Of a stretch of DNA of 7,169 nt, positions 5,007 to 7,169 are shown one piece after another. Each line of letters begins with the position of its first letter. The first letter of the stretch is position 1. Under the pieces are notes generated by a model. It was given only the letters and a program-made list of their open reading frames with translations. It made no database searches and was not told the origin of the DNA. The stretch covers positions 1 to 7,169 of the forward strand of contig JADFZC010000125.1 in NCBI GenBank assembly GCA_015232735.1, given 5' to 3'. The translations under genes were made by a program, and so were the position numbers. The DNA is from Oligoflexales bacterium. Its GTDB lineage: Bacteria; Bdellovibrionota; Oligoflexia; Oligoflexales; Oligoflexaceae.

Positions 5007-6003
5007 TTGCTAAATCCTTTACAGATGCAAGCAGGCACGTGCATTCCAGCCCCAGCCGGCCGTCGATCCGGACAAGCCTGCCGATCCCCAGAATCCTCCC
5101 GCCGCTTTTTATCTCGACCGGAAGGTCCGGACCTTCAGGCAAGTCCATGACCGATCCCGCCCGCAAAGACTCCACATCGGAAAAAACCATGCTTTTTCCT
5201 TGAAATTCAAAGCAAAGCTCATAAGGCAGCTCGTCCGAGGCCGCCTCATCCCATGCGGAAGGCGCGGTTTCCGAAAGGGTGCCATCCTCTGAAATTGCTT
5301 TAATGATAAGTTTATCGCTCTCCATCACTCCCGTAAACAGACATTTATCGTCGAGCATGACCTTCATGTTTCCATGCTTTTGATAATCATGCGCAATGAA
5401 GATGACGTCCCCCGCCTCAAGTCCGGCAAGTTCCCCTGCCGAGAGCCTGGTCCTGCCCATGACAAAATTCAAAATCACCTGCGAGCCGGGGAAGTACGCC
5501 TTTGCTTTTGACGGCAGAGCGTCGATGATCGGAAGAAGCCGCTCAAAGGTTTCGTCGCTGAAGGCAATATGAACCGACGACTTTTCGCCGCCGCACTCGA
5601 CTTTGAAGGGGATCCTGCAATTAATATTGCTGTTTTGAGTGAAATTGTAAATATCCATAATATTGAGGGCAAGCCCCAGACTGCGGTGAATCGACCCCAG
5701 CATGGGGCCAAGCAGCGTTTCAAGTGTGGCAATTTTCAGATCCTGAGGCAGTGCCGGGATTTCATGGACCGGGACTATTTTCGAGGTGATATTTTCCATA
5801 AAAGCCCTTTGCATCAGGATATATATTTCGAGGTCGCCATGAAGGCACTTGAGGCAGTGGCTGAAGCTCTCGAACAGACTGTCTGCCGCGAGGGTCGCAC
5901 TGCATATCCCGTCAGGGCCGGTCCATTCGAATGACACCGATTTTTCCTCCAGTATTCCTTTCAGTCCCGCTTTTCTGTTTTTTGCTGTTTTATTATAAGA
6001 CAA
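4999..6003 (-). CDS. sctQ: T3SS cytoplasmic sorting platform protein SctQ (YscQ/SpaO, FliM/FliN-like)
   Basis: The 334-residue product has the two C-terminal surface-presentation (SpoA) domains of SctQ: SpoA1 at about 172-245, with the G-E-L-A-G-L-E-A-G-D-V segment (190-200), and SpoA2 at about 259-330, with L-R-A-G-S-V-M-D-L (280-288). Residues 1-170 are the poorly conserved N-terminal part. SctQ builds the cytoplasmic pods that dock chaperone-substrate complexes and the ATPase. The start is TTG at 6003: no ATG or GTG lies between it and the in-frame stop that ends in the ribosome site AAGGAG (6020-6015), and the next alternative start is GTG at residue 23. The 11-base spacing is long, so initiation may be modest. 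The ribosome site overlaps the stop of sctP. Possible internal starts for a short SpoA2 form are listed separately. sctR overlaps its last eight bases. Confidence 0.92.
   Translation of the reverse strand: MSYNKTAKNRKAGLKGILEEKSVSFEWTGPDGICSATLAADSLFESFSHCLKCLHGDLEIYILMQRAFMENITSKIVPVHEIPALPQDLKIATLETLLGPMLGSIHRSLGLALNIMDIYNFTQNSNINCRIPFKVECGGEKSSVHIAFSDETFERLLPIIDALPSKAKAYFPGSQVILNFVMGRTRLSAGELAGLEAGDVIFIAHDYQKHGNMKVMLDDKCLFTGVMESDKLIIKAISEDGTLSETAPSAWDEAASDELPYELCFEFQGKSMVFSDVESLRAGSVMDLPEGPDLPVEIKSGGRILGIGRLVRIDGRLGLECTCLLASVKDLANE
5188..5201 (-). promoter_or_regulatory. possible internal translation start within sctQ
   Basis: AAGGA (5201-5197) stands six bases before the in-frame ATG of Met272 (5190-5188), a better ribosome site than that of the full-length TTG start. 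Initiation here would yield 63 residues covering most of SpoA2. Several SctQ genes, for example yscQ and Salmonella SPI-2 ssaQ, make a short C-terminal product from an internal start. The predicted form lacks the first SpoA2 strand, so Met227 (5325-5323), giving 108 residues but with GGGAG only two bases away, remains an alternative. Confidence 0.28.
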
Positions 6004-6018
6004 GGTAAAGTGTACTCC

Positions 6019-6663
6019 TTACAAATCGTTGTTTGGCTGAAAGCCGGGCGGGTTTATCCCCTCGTGTCCGATGCTGTCCAAGTCCGTATCGTCTTTTCTG
6101 CCCACCCTTACCATGCATCTCGTACCTTTTACACGCTCGGAAAGACGATCCTTAAGTACCTGAACGTTGCCCTGCAGCATCTCGAACGAAGCGATCGAAC
6201 CCGCTTGAAATTCAATATGCAGAACCTCTCCGGATTTGAAAAACCTGACCTCGCTCTGCATCAGCTTGTCATTAAATACAAAACGGATTTCCTCTGCACC
6301 ACCCGTTTCGTTTTTAATGACCTGAAGGTGTGTCGCGATCATTTCAACAAGATCATTAAGGGATTTTTGAACAGGCTGAAGCGAGGATGATTCGATGCCG
6401 GAGGAACCTTCGCCAAACCCAAAGAGCTGGGTTTTTGCCAGGAAGCTTGCAAGCGCCCGTCCATCGATGAGGCCGCCCTCCTTTTTGCCTCCAAAATCCC
6501 TGTCCCCCGTTTTTCCGGACCTTTCGCCTGTTTCCTTTTTGCCCTCCCCGGCTTCTGACAGTTTTTTTTCGAAGAGATCGATGTCCCTGCCATCGGGCTC
6601 TTTTCCCTGCCCTGATGAGGCTTGAGGCTGTCTTGAATTGTTTACGGGCTCGGTTCTCATCAT
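6019..6663 (-). CDS. sctP: T3SS needle-length/substrate-switch protein SctP (YscP/HrpP, FliK-like)
   Basis: The assignment rests on position between the sctO-like and sctQ genes and on architecture. Residues 1-65 are hydrophilic and low in complexity (Gly, Lys, Glu, Ser), so probably disordered. A short FEKKLSEA-type helix at 31-38 resembles the N-terminal element of HrpP/HpaP-like proteins. Residues 100-188 form a compact predicted alpha/beta domain like the FliK/SctP C-terminal switch domain, including I-R-F-V-F-N-D-K-L-M-Q-S-E-V (126-139) and a helix at 158-180. At 214 residues it is shorter than YscP but within the range of HrpP-type members. SctP senses needle or inner-rod completion and acts on SctU. 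Its first ATG shares ATGA with the sctO stop and follows six G and six A, a strong ribosome site. An ATG directly after it is equally possible. Confidence 0.72.
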   Translation of the reverse strand: MMRTEPVNNSRQPQASSGQGKEPDGRDIDLFEKKLSEAGEGKKETGERSGKTGDRDFGGKKEGGLIDGRALASFLAKTQLFGFGEGSSGIESSSLQPVQKSLNDLVEMIATHLQVIKNETGGAEEIRFVFNDKLMQSEVRFFKSGEVLHIEFQAGSIASFEMLQGNVQVLKDRLSERVKGTRCMVRVGRKDDTDLDSIGHEGINPPGFQPNNDL

Positions 6664-7169
6664 ATTTTTTCCCCCCTGTCTTTTGAAAATTGGCTGTCCT
6701 CAATCAGATTTTCTTCCATCCGCTCCATATCAGCACGCATCAAGCGTTTTTTCTCCTGCCATAAATCCTCGAATTTTTCCTTTTTGATCTGTGCTTTTAG
6801 ATGCTGCTTTATGGCTTCGTCAAGATTGCTTTTCGCCTCGCGTGACTGGACTTCGGATTCCACCACCTTTGTAGCCAGATCTTTCTGCTTTTCAGCAAGG
6901 GTCTCAAGCTTATTTCTTACCATAACCAGATTTTTTAAACTTATCTCCTCGCCTATGATTCTTTTGTAGAGCTTCTGCTTTTCAGAGACCCTCTGCATCC
7001 GAAACTCGTCGAGATTTTTTTTACTGAGCTCCAGGGACCTGAGGCAGGCATCATAGTCGTTTTTCTTCTGATAGGCGTTGATTTCAGCCTGTTTTTCCCT
7101 GTTTTCTTTTAGCTCCTTGAGATGTTTTGTCTTTCCGGTGGCAGGGTCCTTGTCCACAAGCCCTGCCGC
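6660..7169 (-). CDS. sctO: T3SS stalk protein SctO (YscO/FliJ-like), 5' end outside the window
   Basis: The visible 169 codons run open to the right edge. A GTG at 7157 could start a 165-residue protein, but four further codons are open and the family usually begins with a short hydrophobic stretch not seen here, so the true start probably lies beyond the window. The product is almost entirely charged and predicted to be two long helices forming a coiled coil (Lys, Glu, Gln rich, few Gly or Pro), as in YscO and FliJ, which connect the SctN ATPase ring to the export gate. Sequence identity in this family is low, so the call relies on helix pattern, size and the place directly upstream of sctP and sctQ. 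The stop TGA overlaps the sctP start. Confidence 0.75.
   Translation of the reverse strand, partial: AAGLVDKDPATGKTKHLKELKENREKQAEINAYQKKNDYDACLRSLELSKKNLDEFRMQRVSEKQKLYKRIIGEEISLKNLVMVRNKLETLAEKQKDLATKVVESEVQSREAKSNLDEAIKQHLKAQIKKEKFEDLWQEKKRLMRADMERMEENLIEDSQFSKDRGEKI

Noticed and set aside
6356..6703. 115-codon minus-strand frame overlapping sctP
   Set aside because: Arg/Lys/Gly-rich shadow frame of the low-complexity 5' part of sctP; no own ribosome site, and sctP fits the operon.
2244..7169. flagellar rather than secretion-system export genes
   Set aside because: The O-P-Q-R-S-T-U order, the single SctQ with two SpoA domains, SctR without a signal peptide, and Ysc-like wording in R, S and T favour a non-flagellar T3SS.

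Overview
The window is dominated by the distal part of a non-flagellar type III secretion system (T3SS) operon. It fills about 2244-7169 on the minus strand and runs past the right edge. Read right to left the order is sctO (partial), sctP, sctQ, sctR, sctS, sctT, sctU, the same order as yscO-P-Q-R-S-T-U of Yersinia/Pseudomonas. SctR, SctS and SctT recall the Ysc/Psc branch strongly. Adjacent genes overlap by 4-11 bases or are separated by 5-15 bases, so they look like one translationally coupled transcript. Their roles are: stalk (SctO), needle-length/substrate-switch regulator (SctP), cytoplasmic sorting platform (SctQ), inner-membrane export gate (SctR, S, T) and self-cleaving switch protein (SctU). 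The ATPase, needle and outer rings are not in the window; sctN would be expected just beyond the right edge.

The left third is accessory. An AT-rich leader (1-237) with a nested inverted repeat precedes a plus-strand gene (238-1095). That gene encodes a protein without a signal peptide, with an HExxH zinc site and other marks of the aspzincin (M35-like) metallopeptidases. It lies close to a T3SS and has a polar Ser/Thr/Asn-rich N-terminus, so it is a candidate type III effector (inference). Convergent to it is a minus-strand gene (1235-1738) for a secreted, cysteine-rich, possibly lipid-anchored protein of unknown function; the two share a possible bidirectional terminator. Between this gene and sctU (about 1936-2239, plus strand) lie a short signal-peptide-like reading frame with a very good ribosome binding site and, one frame over, a small strongly acidic frame. 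They may be two genes or one gene split by a frameshift.

Organism: a Gram-negative bacterium of moderate GC. The Ysc-like system is not close enough to Yersinia or Pseudomonas to place it there. The unusual lipoprotein-like signal and general style would fit a delta-proteobacterial or Bdellovibrionota/Oligoflexia-type genome, but this is a weak guess. No tRNA, rRNA, CRISPR array, transposase or attachment site was seen.
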